A DNA stretch of 64,000 nt from Tautonia plasticadhaerens (GCF_007752535.1 NZ_CP036426.1:1116001-1180000), one strand, 5' to 3'. Positions 18,084 to 27,893 are shown, numbered from the stretch's first letter. Numbers and translations: made by a program. Notes: generated from the sequence alone by a model not told the origin.

Positions 18084-19970
18084 ATGCCGACCGACCGTGA
18101 CCGGTACCGACTCGCGATCGGCGTCGTCGTGCCGCTGGCCCTGGCCTCGGCGCTGCTGTCCCCGGCCCTCGGGACCGGCTACCTGGCCGATGACGTGGTC
18201 AGCTCGCTGGTGCCGGGCATGATGCGGGCCACCGGGGAGGACTTCGCCGACCGGACCGTCGGGGCGATCCGGGGCTCGATCCGGGAGGGGAGGTTCTATC
18301 CGCTGGTCTGGTTGCAGTACAACGCCGCCTTCTGCCTGTTCCGGGACGTGGCCTCATATAAGTGGTTCATCGTGATCGGCTGCCTGGCCGACCTGGCGTT
18401 GCTGATGGCGGTGGTCCGGCGGCTCGGCGGCGACTGGCGGTCGGCGAGCCTGTCGGCGACGACGACGGCCCTTCTCTTCCAGTTCCGGACCTTCTTCGAC
18501 CCGATCCTCTCCTTCCACGGGCTGCTCCAGGTGGTGACGGCCCTGCTGCTCGGGTCGCTGCTGGCGCTCGACCTCGCCCTGAGGGGCAGGGGGAGGGCCT
18601 GGCTGGCCGCCTCGGCGGCGCTGTACCTGGCGTGCCTGCTGCTGTACGAGGTGACCTACCCCCTGTTCCTGCTCCACGCCGCCCTGGTCGCGTCGAGCCG
18701 ACCGGGGTGGCGTGCTCGGATCCTCGGCGTGCTGCCGTTCGCGCTGATGGCCTTCCTGTGTGCCTCGGCGTCGGTGCTGGTGCGGAAGCTCCATCCGGGT
18801 GACTCGTATATCCATGCGATGAACTTCGGCCCGTCGGCGGTCGCCCTGGCGCTGGCCCGGCAGACTTCGGCCGCGATGCCGCTGAGCGCCTTCCTCGCCG
18901 ACCCGGCCGGGCTCTTCGGGGGGCTCCGGGGCCCGTCGGCGGTCGCCCGATGGCTGGCCAGGGACGACGTGCTGGCGGTGGCCGCCCTGGGGACGGTCGC
19001 CGCGGCGATCGGCCTGAGGCCGAGCCCGGGTCCGGTCGGGGGGGGGGGCGGGCGACGTGGGGGGTGGACGCTGGCCGCGCTGGGCGGGCTGCTCGGGATC
19101 CTGCCGGGCGTGATGATCGCCATCAGCGGTCGGTATCAGGGCGAGGTCGAGTTCGGCAAGGGATACCTGCCGGTCTACCTCCAGTGCTTCGGGGTCGGCC
19201 TGCTGTCGGCGACGGGGCTCCGGGCCGTGATCGCCCGGCCGGGGAGGGCCCGCTGGGCGGTGGCGGTCGCCGCGTCGGCGTTCGGCCTGGTGGCGGGGCT
19301 GACCTACCGATCGAATGCGGAGGTGGCGATCAGCCTGAACGCCCCCCCCGGCACCCGGGCGTACAACCTCGTCGCGGCGGGCATGTGCGGCGAGGGCCAC
19401 TTCCCCCGGGTCAACATCGAGGCCGCCCTGCGTGCCGGCCTGATGGAGGAGATCCCGGAGGGGGCCACCCTGCTGATGACGAATGCCTACCTCAACTGGC
19501 ACGACGAGCCATTCGGCAGGTTCTTCTACGCCATGCATCTCGATCGGGGCTCTCTCGCCGTCCGGGAACGATCGGCGGGCGTCGACCTCCCGGCCGACGG
19601 GGCGTTCGTGGTCCGAGACGCCTGCCTGGGGCGCGAGTCCGGCTATGTGCTGCTCTGGAGGGTCGGGCCGGACGGGACCCGATCGGGCCCGACCCGGTTG
19701 TTCGTCCGGCACCCGGGGGTCGGCCCGGAAGGCGGCTCGGGGCGGTTCGCGGTCGTCGAGACGCCGGCCGGCACCGTAACGCCCCCCCCGCCGACGCCGG
19801 GGGACGAGCTGCCGACCCTCCGATCGGGGGAGGGCTGGGTGCTCTGCGAACTCGGATCCGAATTCGACCCCGACGAGGTCCGGGTCGCCTTGGATCGCCG
19901 GACCGTCGCGGCCTCACGCTCGATCGCCCCGGCCGGGGGGGGTGACGGGGGCGGTACGGCGGGAGACTGA
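18084..19970 (+). CDS. multispan membrane protein, glycosyltransferase-like
   Basis: I cannot assign a family with certainty. The 628-residue product has about ten transmembrane helices between residues 10 and 420 (for example LAIGVVVPLALASALLSPAL, AALYLACLLLYEVTYPLFLL, LAALGGLLGILPGVMIAISG) and an acidic motif in the first loop (GYLADDVVSS), the layout of polyprenyl-sugar-using glycosyltransferases of the GT-C type. The last 170 residues are soluble. Its own promoter-like hexamers and a 270-base gap separate it from the DUF1501 gene. Confidence 0.7.
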   Translation: MPTDRDRYRLAIGVVVPLALASALLSPALGTGYLADDVVSSLVPGMMRATGEDFADRTVGAIRGSIREGRFYPLVWLQYNAAFCLFRDVASYKWFIVIGCLADLALLMAVVRRLGGDWRSASLSATTTALLFQFRTFFDPILSFHGLLQVVTALLLGSLLALDLALRGRGRAWLAASAALYLACLLLYEVTYPLFLLHAALVASSRPGWRARILGVLPFALMAFLCASASVLVRKLHPGDSYIHAMNFGPSAVALALARQTSAAMPLSAFLADPAGLFGGLRGPSAVARWLARDDVLAVAALGTVAAAIGLRPSPGPVGGGGGRRGGWTLAALGGLLGILPGVMIAISGRYQGEVEFGKGYLPVYLQCFGVGLLSATGLRAVIARPGRARWAVAVAASAFGLVAGLTYRSNAEVAISLNAPPGTRAYNLVAAGMCGEGHFPRVNIEAALRAGLMEEIPEGATLLMTNAYLNWHDEPFGRFFYAMHLDRGSLAVRERSAGVDLPADGAFVVRDACLGRESGYVLLWRVGPDGTRSGPTRLFVRHPGVGPEGGSGRFAVVETPAGTVTPPPPTPGDELPTLRSGEGWVLCELGSEFDPDEVRVALDRRTVAASRSIAPAGGGDGGGTAGD

Positions 19971-20045
19971 ACCTCGTCGAGTCCGGGGGGCTCCGGATTG
20001 GTGCGGGGTGGTCGGCCGACCTCGCGGCCGGGCCGGGCCCGCGCG

Positions 20046-20051
20046 TATAAT
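20046..20051 (+). promoter_or_regulatory. consensus -10 element before the GNAT gene
   Basis: A perfect TATAAT lies 67 bases before the ATG at 20119, in otherwise very GC-rich sequence. No good -35 is seen at 16-18 bases. Confidence 0.35.
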
Positions 20052-20118
20052 CATCGGTCGAGGGCCGGGCACCGAGTCACGGCCCCGGCCCCGCCCCGAG
20101 ACCCTCCCCCGGACGAAC

Positions 20119-20619
20119 ATGACCGCGACGATTCGACCCGCTCGAGCCGAGGATTCCGAGACGATCGCCCGGCTGATCCGGGAACTGGCCGACTACGAAC
20201 GCTTGCTCGACCAGGCCCGGGCCGGCGGCGAGGAGATCCGCCGCTCCCTGTTCGGCCCCCGGCCCTTCGCCGAGGCGCTGATCGCCGAATGGGACGGCGG
20301 ACCGATCGGCTTCGCCCTCTTCTTCCACACCTTCTCGACCTTCCGCGGCCAGCCGGGGGTGCATCTCGAGGACCTGTTCGTCCGGCCGACCCACCGGGGG
20401 CGGGGGATCGGCAAGGCGCTGCTCGCCTCCGTGGCGAGGCTGGCCGTCGATCGCGGCTGCGGCCGGCTGGAATGGTCCGTGCTCGACTGGAACGAACCCG
20501 CGATCGGCTTCTACCGGTCGCTCGGCGCCCGGCCGATGGACGACTGGACGGTCTACCGGGTCGACGACGGGCCGCTCCTCAGGCTGGCGGAATTCGCCCC
20601 CGAGGATCGCGGCGGATGA
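20119..20619 (+). CDS. GNAT-family N-acetyltransferase, diamine acetyltransferase-like
   Basis: A 166-residue acetyltransferase with MTATIRPARAEDSETIARLI at the start, the acetyl-CoA pyrophosphate loop HRGRGIGKALL (about residue 95), the FALFFHTFSTFRGQPGVHLE strand and EWSVLDWNEPAIGFYRSLGA. The FF-STF-G-G-LEDLFV series is typical of the spermidine/spermine and thialysine acetyltransferase branch. It should acetylate a small polyamine or amino acid in the cytosol. ATG 20119 places motif A at the usual position. Confidence 0.92.
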   Translation: MTATIRPARAEDSETIARLIRELADYERLLDQARAGGEEIRRSLFGPRPFAEALIAEWDGGPIGFALFFHTFSTFRGQPGVHLEDLFVRPTHRGRGIGKALLASVARLAVDRGCGRLEWSVLDWNEPAIGFYRSLGARPMDDWTVYRVDDGPLLRLAEFAPEDRGG

Positions 20620-20791
20620 CCACGGCCGGTCGGCCGTCGTCCCCGGGGCGGCCCGTCTCGGCCCCCCCCATGCCCCGGCACGGGCCGCCCGGGGGCCGTC
20701 GCCCCTCCTCATTCCCCGACTCCTGCCCGGCCCCGGACCCCGACCGGCGGCCGAGACCCCGCACCCGTTCGACCGCGAGGGCAATCGAAGG

Positions 20792-21853
20792 ATGAGCACG
20801 CCCCCCCTGCTTCCCCACGTCGAACGCATGACCGGCTACGTCCCGGGAGAGCAGCCCCGTGACCCGGCCCGGATCATCAAGCTGAACACGAATGAAAACC
20901 CGTATCCGCCCTCGGCGAAGGTCGCCGAGGCGATCGGGGCGGCCCTGGGAGACGGGAGGCTGAGGCTCTACCCCGACCCCACCGCCCTGAGGTTCCGGGA
21001 GGCGGTCGCGAGGCGGCACGGCGTCTCCCCTGAGATGGTCCTCGCCGGGAATGGCTCGGACGACTGCCTGACGATCCTGACCCGGGCCTTCGTGGGGCCG
21101 GGGGACGTGCTCGCGTACCCGACGCCCAGCTACGTCCTCTATCGCACCCTCGCGGAGATCCAGGGGGCCCGGGCCGTGGAGGTCCTGTTCCGGCCCGACT
21201 GGACAATCGACCCCGACGACCTCGCCGCCTCGGGCGCCAGGCTCGCCTTCCTGGCGAATCCGAACAGCCCGTCCGGCACGGCGATCCCGCCGGGGGCCGT
21301 GGCCGAGCTCGCCCGCCGGATCGACTGCCCGCTCGTGGTCGACGAGGCCTATGGCGACTTCGCGGGGGAGGATTGCATCCGGCTCGTCTCGGAGCTGGAG
21401 AACGTGGTCGTCACCCGGACCTTGAGCAAGGGCCTGAGCCTCGCCGGCCTCCGGATCGGCTATCTGATCGCCCGGCCGGGGCTGATCGACGGCCTGCTCA
21501 AGGTGAAGGACTCGTACAACTGCGACATGCTCAGCCTGCTCGGCGGCTCGGCGGCCCTGGACGACGAGGACTACACCCGATCCGTCCGCGATCGGATCCT
21601 CGCGACCCGGGCCCGCCTGGCCGAGGCGGCCCGGTCGCTCGGCTACACCGTGCCGGAGAGCCACGCCAACTTCGTCTGGTGCGAGGGGGGCCCCCCGGCG
21701 GAGGAGATCTACGAATCGCTGAAGGGGCGAGATATCCTGGTCCGGCTGATGCGATATCCCGGCCGCCCCGCGGGCCTGCGGATCACCGTGGGGACCGACG
21801 AGCAGATCGACCGCCTTTTGGACGCGATGCGGGAGATCGTCGGAGGACGGTGA
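20792..21853 (+). CDS. hisC: histidinol-phosphate aminotransferase
   Basis: A 353-residue fold-type I PLP enzyme. It shows KLNTNENPYPPS near the start, LYPDPTALRFREAVARRHGV, GNGSDDCLTILTRAF, LAFLANPNSPSGT, VVDEAYGDFAGED, the PLP lysine in TRTLSKGLSLAGLRIGYLIA and RPAGLRITVGTDEQ at the end. It converts imidazole-acetol phosphate to histidinol phosphate with glutamate as donor. Position 9 kb from hisD shows a dispersed histidine pathway. It converges on the pseudopilin cluster across a 14-bp hairpin. Confidence 0.95.
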   Translation: MSTPPLLPHVERMTGYVPGEQPRDPARIIKLNTNENPYPPSAKVAEAIGAALGDGRLRLYPDPTALRFREAVARRHGVSPEMVLAGNGSDDCLTILTRAFVGPGDVLAYPTPSYVLYRTLAEIQGARAVEVLFRPDWTIDPDDLAASGARLAFLANPNSPSGTAIPPGAVAELARRIDCPLVVDEAYGDFAGEDCIRLVSELENVVVTRTLSKGLSLAGLRIGYLIARPGLIDGLLKVKDSYNCDMLSLLGGSAALDDEDYTRSVRDRILATRARLAEAARSLGYTVPESHANFVWCEGGPPAEEIYESLKGRDILVRLMRYPGRPAGLRITVGTDEQIDRLLDAMREIVGGR

Positions 21854-21913
21854 CGGCCCCCCCGTCACGTCGACCCCGCCGTCCTCCCCGTTTGCACCCG
21901 CCCCGGGGGATGC

Positions 21914-21949
21914 GGGATCGGGGCCGGTGTCCCGTCCGGCCCCGATCCC
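21914..21949. terminator. bidirectional hairpin between hisC and the pseudopilin operon
   Basis: GGGATCGGGGCCGG (21914-21927) pairs perfectly with CCGGCCCCGATCCC (21936-21949) around an 8-nt loop. It sits between two convergent stop codons, so it can serve both strands. Confidence 0.6.
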
Positions 21950-21966
21950 CCGGAGGCGTCCCGGGC

Positions 21967-22881
21967 TCAGAACTCGTTGTCATCGAGCACCTCGCCGTCG
22001 GCCCGATGGCCGAGGTACTGGAAGATGGTCGGCTTGATGGTGCTCTTGATGAAGCGGACCGAGCCGTCGCCGAAGGCGAAGTTCGCACCCCCCGGGTGGC
22101 TGCTGCTGAAATTCCCGACATAGAGCGAGGCCGGGGGGATGGGGGCGTCCGGGTCGATCGGGGCCGGGGTCGCCTCCCCCTCCAGCCCCGCATCGCCGAG
22201 CGGGACGACCCCCGGGCCGCCCGCCCCGTTGGGCGGGCCCCCGGTGTTCCGGAGCGTCGCCCGGGTCCCTGAGGCCCAACCGAGCGGGGGTGGCGTCGCG
22301 GGGGAGACCCGATACTCGCCGATGAAAATGGTGTTCGAGGTCCCGTCCGGGATGTCGTCGGGGCGGATGGCGCTGTTGAGGAAGAAGACGCCGTGGTTAT
22401 CGTCGTCGATCGGCGCCTCGACGTCGTGGTGGCATCCGGCATAGTCCGACTGCCCCAGGCCGCCCGGGAACCGGGAATTGGACGGGCAGACGTAGAGGTT
22501 GTTGGTCACGCTCCGGATCGTGTCGTTGGCCGGGGCATAGAGGCCGGTGTCGAAGTTCAACTTGTTGAAGGCGTTCCGCTCCTCCACGAACGGCAGGATC
22601 TGGGTGATCCAGCCGTAGTGGAGCCCGATCGGCAGGTCGGGCACCGGGCCGGTCCCGGGGTCGTCGACGACCCCGGGCGGCAGGACTTCGTGGGCCGAGG
22701 CGTAGTTCTGCACCGCCAGGGTCAATTGCGTCAGGTTGTTCACGCATTGCACCCGCCTCGCGGCCTCGCGGGCGCTCTGCACGGCGGGCAGCAGCAGGGC
22801 GATCAGCACGCCGATGATCGCGATGACCACCAGCAGCTCGATCAGCGTGAAGCCCGTCGTTGATCGATGTCGCGTCCTCAT
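21967..22881 (-). CDS. DUF1559 pseudopilin of the secretion-like cluster
   Basis: The 304-residue protein begins [19 protein letters not shown], a prepilin peptidase site with Glu at +5, a single helix and the DUF1559 signature [20 protein letters not shown]. The end has [20 protein letters not shown]. It is the last gene of the cluster; its start overlaps the stop of the preceding pseudopilin gene by 4 bases. In this context it could be the major pilin-like subunit assembled by the GspE/GspF machine, which is inference; no classical GspG gene is seen. Confidence 0.92.
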   Translation of the reverse strand: MRTRHRSTTGFTLIELLVVIAIIGVLIALLLPAVQSAREAARRVQCVNNLTQLTLAVQNYASAHEVLPPGVVDDPGTGPVPDLPIGLHYGWITQILPFVEERNAFNKLNFDTGLYAPANDTIRSVTNNLYVCPSNSRFPGGLGQSDYAGCHHDVEAPIDDDNHGVFFLNSAIRPDDIPDGTSNTIFIGEYRVSPATPPPLGWASGTRATLRNTGGPPNGAGGPGVVPLGDAGLEGEATPAPIDPDAPIPPASLYVGNFSSSHPGGANFAFGDGSVRFIKSTIKPTIFQYLGHRADGEVLDDNEF

Positions 22882-23309
22882 GAATCCCCCCCTCCGATGC
22901 CGGCGATCGGCCGGACCTGGAAGACCTTCGTGCGTCGTACGCGACGGCTCGGGTCGCCGTCGCTCGGGTAGTCGGCCCGGACCCGGACGACCCGAGGTCC
23001 CGAGGCTCCCCCTTCGCCTCGCTCGACCTCGATCACCACCGAGCCCGCACGGCCCCCGAGGGCCTCGGCCGGGAGGTCCCAGGTCTCCCCCCCGTAATCC
23101 GGGTCCCGGGACACCCGGAGGGCGGCCCGTTCCAGGCCGGCCTCGACTAGCCAGTCGGCCTGGGCACGCCGGGCGACGGCATCGAGCCCCGCCGCCCGGG
23201 AGGCGCCGAGCCGGAGCAGCCCGGCCACGACCATCGCGATCAGGCTCAGGCAGACCAGGGCCACCAGGGCAGCCCCCCCCCGCCGACGATCGGATCGATG
23301 TCGCCTCAT
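22878..23309 (-). CDS. minor pseudopilin, GspK/PilX-like
   Basis: A 143-residue protein with a basic start and a helix ([20 protein letters not shown]) as in PilX/GspK proteins, followed by [20 protein letters not shown], which matches the helix of PilX-type minor pilins ([13 protein letters not shown] pattern). It has the A-A-L type processing region rather than GFTLIE. It is shorter than GspK. Start overlaps the upstream gene by 4 bases and its stop overlaps the next start by 4, so translational coupling is likely. Confidence 0.75.
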   Translation of the reverse strand: MRRHRSDRRRGGAALVALVCLSLIAMVVAGLLRLGASRAAGLDAVARRAQADWLVEAGLERAALRVSRDPDYGGETWDLPAEALGGRAGSVVIEVERGEGGASGPRVVRVRADYPSDGDPSRRVRRTKVFQVRPIAGIGGGDS

Positions 23310-23848
23310 GAGTCGTCCCCCTCGAAGCGGCGGTCCCGGCCCAGGGTCGCCTCGATCCGGAGGAGCCGACGGCCCGCCCCCTCCGTCTTCGGGGCCTTCG
23401 GGCTGTCGAGTTCGAGTGCCACCCGTCGCGACGGCCCGTCGCCGAGGACCTCCCACCGGGCCGTCGTGCCGGGGAGGAGCCGGTATCGTTCGAGCCGGTC
23501 GGCACCCTCGCCGTCGCGTCGGACCCGGATCAGGTCGTCCCCCTCGGACCGGTACGAAATGGATCGACCCCCGGGGCCGAGCAGTTGCAGTGCGTCCGAG
23601 GGGCCCTCGGGGGCGAGGCCGAGGTCGCCGGAGGAGCGGACGTCGGCCCGGAGGTCGGCCGCGAGCCGCCCCTCGGCGATCGAGGCGGTCAGCTCGTCCC
23701 GGCCGAGTCGGTCGAGGCGGAACACCAGCGTGATCACCGTCGCGGTCGTGGCCAGCAGCACGGACGACACGGTCATCGCGGCGAGGACCTCGATGAGCGT
23801 GGTCATCCCGCGACGGCGTCGGGAAGGGGGGCATCGCCCGGTGATCAT
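23306..23848 (-). CDS. minor pseudopilin, GspJ-like
   Basis: A 180-residue protein with the prepilin-type start [19 protein letters not shown]: a short basic leader, Gly-Met cleavage site, Glu at +5 and a hydrophobic helix. The rest is a small beta-rich domain with no other recognisable motif. It overlaps both neighbours by 4 bases. The name GspJ-like reflects size and position between GspI-like and GspK-like genes. Confidence 0.75.
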   Translation of the reverse strand: MITGRCPPSRRRRGMTTLIEVLAAMTVSSVLLATTATVITLVFRLDRLGRDELTASIAEGRLAADLRADVRSSGDLGLAPEGPSDALQLLGPGGRSISYRSEGDDLIRVRRDGEGADRLERYRLLPGTTARWEVLGDGPSRRVALELDSPKAPKTEGAGRRLLRIEATLGRDRRFEGDDS

Positions 23849-24282
23849 CGGTCGCCCTCCCCCGGGTCGGTCGGGGTCGGCGCGACCCAGGTGGTCAATC
23901 GTTCCGGCGCCGCCGCCTCCCCGGCGCGGCCTCGATAGCGGACGATCACGGTGATCCGCTCCAGTTCCACGCCGTCGAGCGACTCGACTCGGCGATCGAC
24001 CTCGACCGAGCCGTCGGGCAGGGACGCCCCGGCCCCGGGGGAGAGGGATGGAGGCGACGGATCCCCGGAGGTGAGGCGGTCGAGCAGGTTCTCGGCCTCT
24101 CGAAGGGCGACGGCCCGGCGGTCGAGCGCGAGGCGTTGGCGGGCGACCCACGAGAGGGCCTTGACGGTCGTGCCCAGGGCCACGACCAGCAGGAGGACGG
24201 CGACCGTCCCCTCGATGAGGCCGAAGCCCCGGCGAGGCACCCGTCGGGCGGGGGCCGGGATCGGCGGTCGTCGCCCGATCAT
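23845..24282 (-). CDS. minor pseudopilin, GspI-like
   Basis: A 145-residue protein with RRVPRRGFGLIEGTVAVLLL at its N-terminus, a prepilin-like leader, G/F cleavage site and Glu at +5, then a helix and EAENLLDRL as in GspI/PilV proteins. The C-terminal half contains a small beta domain. Its ATG overlaps the stop of the third GspF gene by 4 bases and its stop overlaps the GspJ-like start. Confidence 0.78.
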   Translation of the reverse strand: MIGRRPPIPAPARRVPRRGFGLIEGTVAVLLLVVALGTTVKALSWVARQRLALDRRAVALREAENLLDRLTSGDPSPPSLSPGAGASLPDGSVEVDRRVESLDGVELERITVIVRYRGRAGEAAAPERLTTWVAPTPTDPGEGDR

Positions 24283-25529
24283 GATGCGAGGCTCCGGATG
24301 AGCGTGACGAGCGGCAGGAAGAAGCCGAGGGCGATCAGCACGACCGGCACGGCGACGGCCATCACCGCGATCGGGAACAGGAACTGGGTCCAGGCGAGCA
24401 GCCGGCGGCCGGAGCGGCGGTCCAGGCCGTCGGCCAGCTCGCCGAGGGCCCAGGAGAGGTTGCCGGCCCTCCCGGCGGCATCCAGCACGGCGGCGTCGGT
24501 GCGACGGATCAGGCCGACCGCGGAGAGCGAACGCGCCCACGGCTCTCCCCGGTCGACCCGGGCCCCCGCCTTCCGGACCCTGCGCCGGACGAGCCGGCTG
24601 GGGTGGGCCGAGGCGACCCGTGCGAGCGCCTCGGGCATCGGCCGGCCGAGCGAGACCTCGCCGCAGAGGGCCCGAAGTACGGTCGCACCGTGCCGCTTGA
24701 GCAGGAGCCGGTCGACCGGCCAGAGGCCCCACTCGATCGGGTCGAGGAAGGCGAGTGTCAGCATCGGCATCGCCACCAGTTGCAGCAGCACGACGGCGAG
24801 ATAGAGGGGCCCTACGGGGATCGGCAGCGAGCCGAGGCCTGAGAAGACCCAGCGGCTCACCGCCGGGAGGGGGACGCCGAAGTCGATGAAGATCGCCTCC
24901 AGTTGCGGCGCGACCCAGTAGAGCAGGAACCCGGCGACCAGCTGGACGACGACGATCGTCCAGGCGAGGTAGGCCAGCCGCATCGCCATCGACGAGTGGA
25001 ACGGCCGCCACTCGGCCCGGCGTCTGGTCAGCTCGCGCAGGGCGGCCCCCAGGCGGGGACCGTCCCACCCCATGCGGAGGAAGATCAGCCCCGATCGGGG
25101 GAAGGCGCCCGGTATCCGGGTGAAGGCCTCGGCCAGCGGCATGCCCTGCTCCATCAGCCGGACGATCGCCAGGGACTTCGCCCTCATCTTCCCGCCACCG
25201 AGGGCCCCGCAAGCCTCGATGCCCGCCTCCAGGGGGAGGCCGCGTTCGACGGCGCCGGCGACCACCCAGAGCATCGGCTCCATCCTCGCCGACCGCCCCC
25301 GGACGGCCAGGGCGATCGCCCCGGCGATCGCGGCGAGGACGAAGATGATCAGGAGGAAGATGATGAAACCCAGCCCGGTCATGGCCGCCAGCCGGGCCAC
25401 GATGGCGGCCGCCGCTACGAACACCATCGTGGCCCTCAGGCCGAAGCGCCCCCGGGCCGGCAGGGGACGGCCCGGGACCGGGGGCGCCTTCTCGGGCCCC
25501 GACTCGTCCTGCGACGTCGCGTTAATCAC
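24279..25529 (-). CDS. type II secretion system F-family protein (third paralogue)
   Basis: A 416-residue inner-membrane platform protein of the GspF/PilC family. After a proline-rich start and two N-terminal helices it shows the F-domain helices around GAVERGLPLEAGIEA, MEQGMPLAEAFTRIPGAFP, and the repeated second copy near GEVSLGRPMPEALARVASAH, with transmembrane segments near residues 205-230, 252-275 and 385-410. The extra N-terminal hydrophobic pair is unlike the usual GspF. Start is GTG 25529, 4 bases after the stop of the second paralogue. Confidence 0.85.
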   Translation of the reverse strand: MINATSQDESGPEKAPPVPGRPLPARGRFGLRATMVFVAAAAIVARLAAMTGLGFIIFLLIIFVLAAIAGAIALAVRGRSARMEPMLWVVAGAVERGLPLEAGIEACGALGGGKMRAKSLAIVRLMEQGMPLAEAFTRIPGAFPRSGLIFLRMGWDGPRLGAALRELTRRRAEWRPFHSSMAMRLAYLAWTIVVVQLVAGFLLYWVAPQLEAIFIDFGVPLPAVSRWVFSGLGSLPIPVGPLYLAVVLLQLVAMPMLTLAFLDPIEWGLWPVDRLLLKRHGATVLRALCGEVSLGRPMPEALARVASAHPSRLVRRRVRKAGARVDRGEPWARSLSAVGLIRRTDAAVLDAAGRAGNLSWALGELADGLDRRSGRRLLAWTQFLFPIAVMAVAVPVVLIALGFFLPLVTLIRSLAS

Positions 25530-25533
25530 GGGA

Positions 25534-26676
25534 TCACCAGAAGAGGAACGGCCCGCCGGAGAGCTGGGAGATCAGCTTCACCAACGGGAGGTGGAGGCCC
25601 AGCACGATCAGGATCACGCCGAACAGCACGAGCGACACCGCCACGGCGGTGGCGAAGATGCCCACGAGGACCGCCTGGGAGCGGTCCCGGGCCCGGTAGA
25701 TCTCGGCCGCCATCCGGAGCGCCCCGGGCAGATCGCCGTTGGCCTCCGACCAGGCCAGCAGCCGGTCGAAGCCCCGGGGAAAGAGGCGGAACTGCCGGCT
25801 GGCCTCGGCCAGCGACCGCCCACGCTCGACCTCCCAGGCCGCCCCGGAGCAGGCGACGATCAGGTCCGAGTCCCGCACCCCCTTGCTCGAGAGCCGAAGC
25901 GCCTCCGGCATCGGCAACCGGCACTCGACCAGCAGGGCCAGCAGGCCGGCGAACTCGGCCATCGCCGCGTTCCGCCAGAGCGACCCGATCACCGGGATGC
26001 CGCTGGCGACCCGCCTCCGGTTGCTCCTCGTGCTGCCCAGCGCGGCCAGCCAGATCATCACGCCCGCCAGGGCGATCGCCGCCGGGATCGCCCACCCGGC
26101 CCGGGTCAGCACCTCGGAGGCGCCCACCAGCCAGATGCTCAGCAGGGGGAGGTCGACGCCGAAGTCGCGGTAGATCGCCGCGTAATCCTCGATGACGAAG
26201 ATGGCGATCAGCTGGAACACCCCGAAGAAGACGCAAAGCAGCAGGGTCGGGTAGCTGAGACGGATCAGCATTCGTCTGTACATTTCGGCGCTGATCCGAT
26301 CGAATCGATTCGCCTCCGAGAGCACCTCGGCGACCCGCCCCGAGCGCTCGGCGGCCCGGGCGATGCCCACGAGGTGGTCGGGGATCGCGCCCCCGTCCCC
26401 CTCCAGGGCCTTGCCGAGCGTCTCCCCATCCTCGACCCGATCGGCGAGCCGGAGCAGCCCGCGACGGACCCGGGCCGATTCCGCCTCCTCGGCCAGCGCC
26501 CGCAACGCGGTCGGCAGCGCGAGGCCCCCCGAGGCGGCCCCGCCGATCAGCCGGGCGAACTCGGCCGCGTCGCGGTCGTTTATGCTTGGGGCTCGATCCG
26601 ACCGCTCCCGCGCGACGGCCCCGGTCGGGGGCGGTCGGTCGGGCGACCGGCCGGCGTCGGCGGGGTGGTCGGACAT
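25534..26676 (-). CDS. type II secretion system F-family protein (second paralogue)
   Basis: A 380-residue GspF/PilC-type membrane protein. A hydrophilic lead of about 40 residues precedes FARLIGGAASGGLALPTALR, the first F domain, with GETLGKALEGDGGAIPDHLV and a helix at LSYPTLLLCVFFGVFQLIAI; the second copy (LLVECRLPMPEALRLSSKGV) and a final helix (VSLVLFGVILIVLGLHLPLV) follow. ATG 26676 is preferred to ATG 26718 because GGAG lies 8 bases upstream. It sits 81 bases behind the first paralogue. Confidence 0.87.
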   Translation of the reverse strand: MSDHPADAGRSPDRPPPTGAVARERSDRAPSINDRDAAEFARLIGGAASGGLALPTALRALAEEAESARVRRGLLRLADRVEDGETLGKALEGDGGAIPDHLVGIARAAERSGRVAEVLSEANRFDRISAEMYRRMLIRLSYPTLLLCVFFGVFQLIAIFVIEDYAAIYRDFGVDLPLLSIWLVGASEVLTRAGWAIPAAIALAGVMIWLAALGSTRSNRRRVASGIPVIGSLWRNAAMAEFAGLLALLVECRLPMPEALRLSSKGVRDSDLIVACSGAAWEVERGRSLAEASRQFRLFPRGFDRLLAWSEANGDLPGALRMAAEIYRARDRSQAVLVGIFATAVAVSLVLFGVILIVLGLHLPLVKLISQLSGGPFLFW

Positions 26677-26757
26677 CCGTCGGGCTCCAGGAGGGATTGG
26701 GTCGAGCTGCGGCGGCATCCGCCCGAGGTCCGATCCCGGGGCGCGTCCCCGAGCGGT

Positions 26758-27819
26758 TCAGAGCGAGACGCCCCGGAGGAGCTGCGAGAACGGGACGAAC
26801 AGGGTCAGGCCGTAGAGCAGGACCGCCCCCCCGCCGAGGACGACGAGCAGCGCCGTGGGGACGACCAGCCGGATGAGGTCGGCCCGCGCGGCCGCCCGCT
26901 CCCGGTAGGTCCGGGCGGCCAATCGGAGCGACTCGGGGAGGTCTCCCCGGGCATGCCCGCCCAGCAGCGCCCAGCGGAGCATCGGCGGGAAAGACCGTCC
27001 CAACTCGGGGGGCGGGGCAGTCCCCGGGGATCCCCCGAGACGGGCGGACTCGGCGGCGTGATCGGCGAGCGCCCGGAGGCGTTCGTCGCCGACGGCCCGG
27101 GAGGCGAGCGACAGGGCGTCGGGCAGGGGGACCCGGTTCTCGATCAGGATCGCCAGCAACTCGGCGAGCATCCCGCCCCGGGCCTGGTCGACCAGCCCTC
27201 GCATGCCGGGGATCCACCGGATGGGGCCGAACTCGCCGATCATCGAGGCCCGGCCCGATCGAACCCAGGCGACGAACCCGAGCGCGATGACCCCCATCGC
27301 GATCGGACCCCAGATCGCCGCCGACTCGCCCAGCCGGGCGAGCCGGGCCGCCGCCCCGGGCGGCGCCCCGAGGGAGGCGAACGCCTCGTCGATCCCGGGG
27401 GCCAGCACCACCACGAAGGTGAGGAACAGGCCGAAGGCGAACACCAGGACGATCGCCGGGTAGATCAGCGCCAGGCCGATCGCCCTCCTCAGGTCGGCGA
27501 GCGACCGGGCGAAGGTGGACAGCCCTTCCAGCGCCGCCGGCAGCCGTCCGGACCGGATCCCGGCGGCGACCGCCGCGCGATACAGCTCCGGCAGTCCCCC
27601 CGCTTCGGCCTCCAGCGCCTCCCCCAGTGAGCAACCCTCGGCCTCCATCCGCCGGCCGACCGCATCGGCCACCTTCCCGAGCCGCCCCCTCAGGTCGCGC
27701 CCGGTCCCCACCAGCCCCCGCTCCAGCGGAACCCCGGCGCGGACGAGCGCGGCGATCTCGTCGTTCAACGCGATGAGGTCTTCCAACGCCAGTCGACCCG
27801 CCCCGCCCCCGATCGCCAT
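26758..27819 (-). CDS. type II secretion system F-family protein (first paralogue)
   Basis: A 353-residue GspF/PilC-type inner-membrane protein, near the usual size but slightly short. Two F domains are visible: LNDEIAALVRAGVPLERGLV with a helix IGLALIYPAIVLVFAFGLFL, and LAILIENRVPLPDALSLASR with a C-terminal helix LVVPTALLVVLGGGAVLLYG. It links the ATPase to the pseudopilus at the inner membrane. It lies 82 bases after gspE, and a good promoter-like pair sits in that gap, so it may start its own transcript. Confidence 0.88.
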   Translation of the reverse strand: MAIGGGAGRLALEDLIALNDEIAALVRAGVPLERGLVGTGRDLRGRLGKVADAVGRRMEAEGCSLGEALEAEAGGLPELYRAAVAAGIRSGRLPAALEGLSTFARSLADLRRAIGLALIYPAIVLVFAFGLFLTFVVVLAPGIDEAFASLGAPPGAAARLARLGESAAIWGPIAMGVIALGFVAWVRSGRASMIGEFGPIRWIPGMRGLVDQARGGMLAELLAILIENRVPLPDALSLASRAVGDERLRALADHAAESARLGGSPGTAPPPELGRSFPPMLRWALLGGHARGDLPESLRLAARTYRERAAARADLIRLVVPTALLVVLGGGAVLLYGLTLFVPFSQLLRGVSL

Positions 27820-27864
27820 CGTCGGTGATGCTCCGGCTCACGCCCCCCGAACGTCATCGCAGGG

Positions 27865-27893
27865 ATTCTACGACAAGTGTCACAGGATGTCGA
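27865..27893 (-). promoter_or_regulatory. internal promoter before the gspF genes
   Basis: On the minus strand TCGACA (27888-27893), 17 bases, TAGAAT (27865-27870); each hexamer matches five of six consensus positions. It lies directly after the gspE stop and 46 bases before the first gspF start. Confidence 0.55.
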
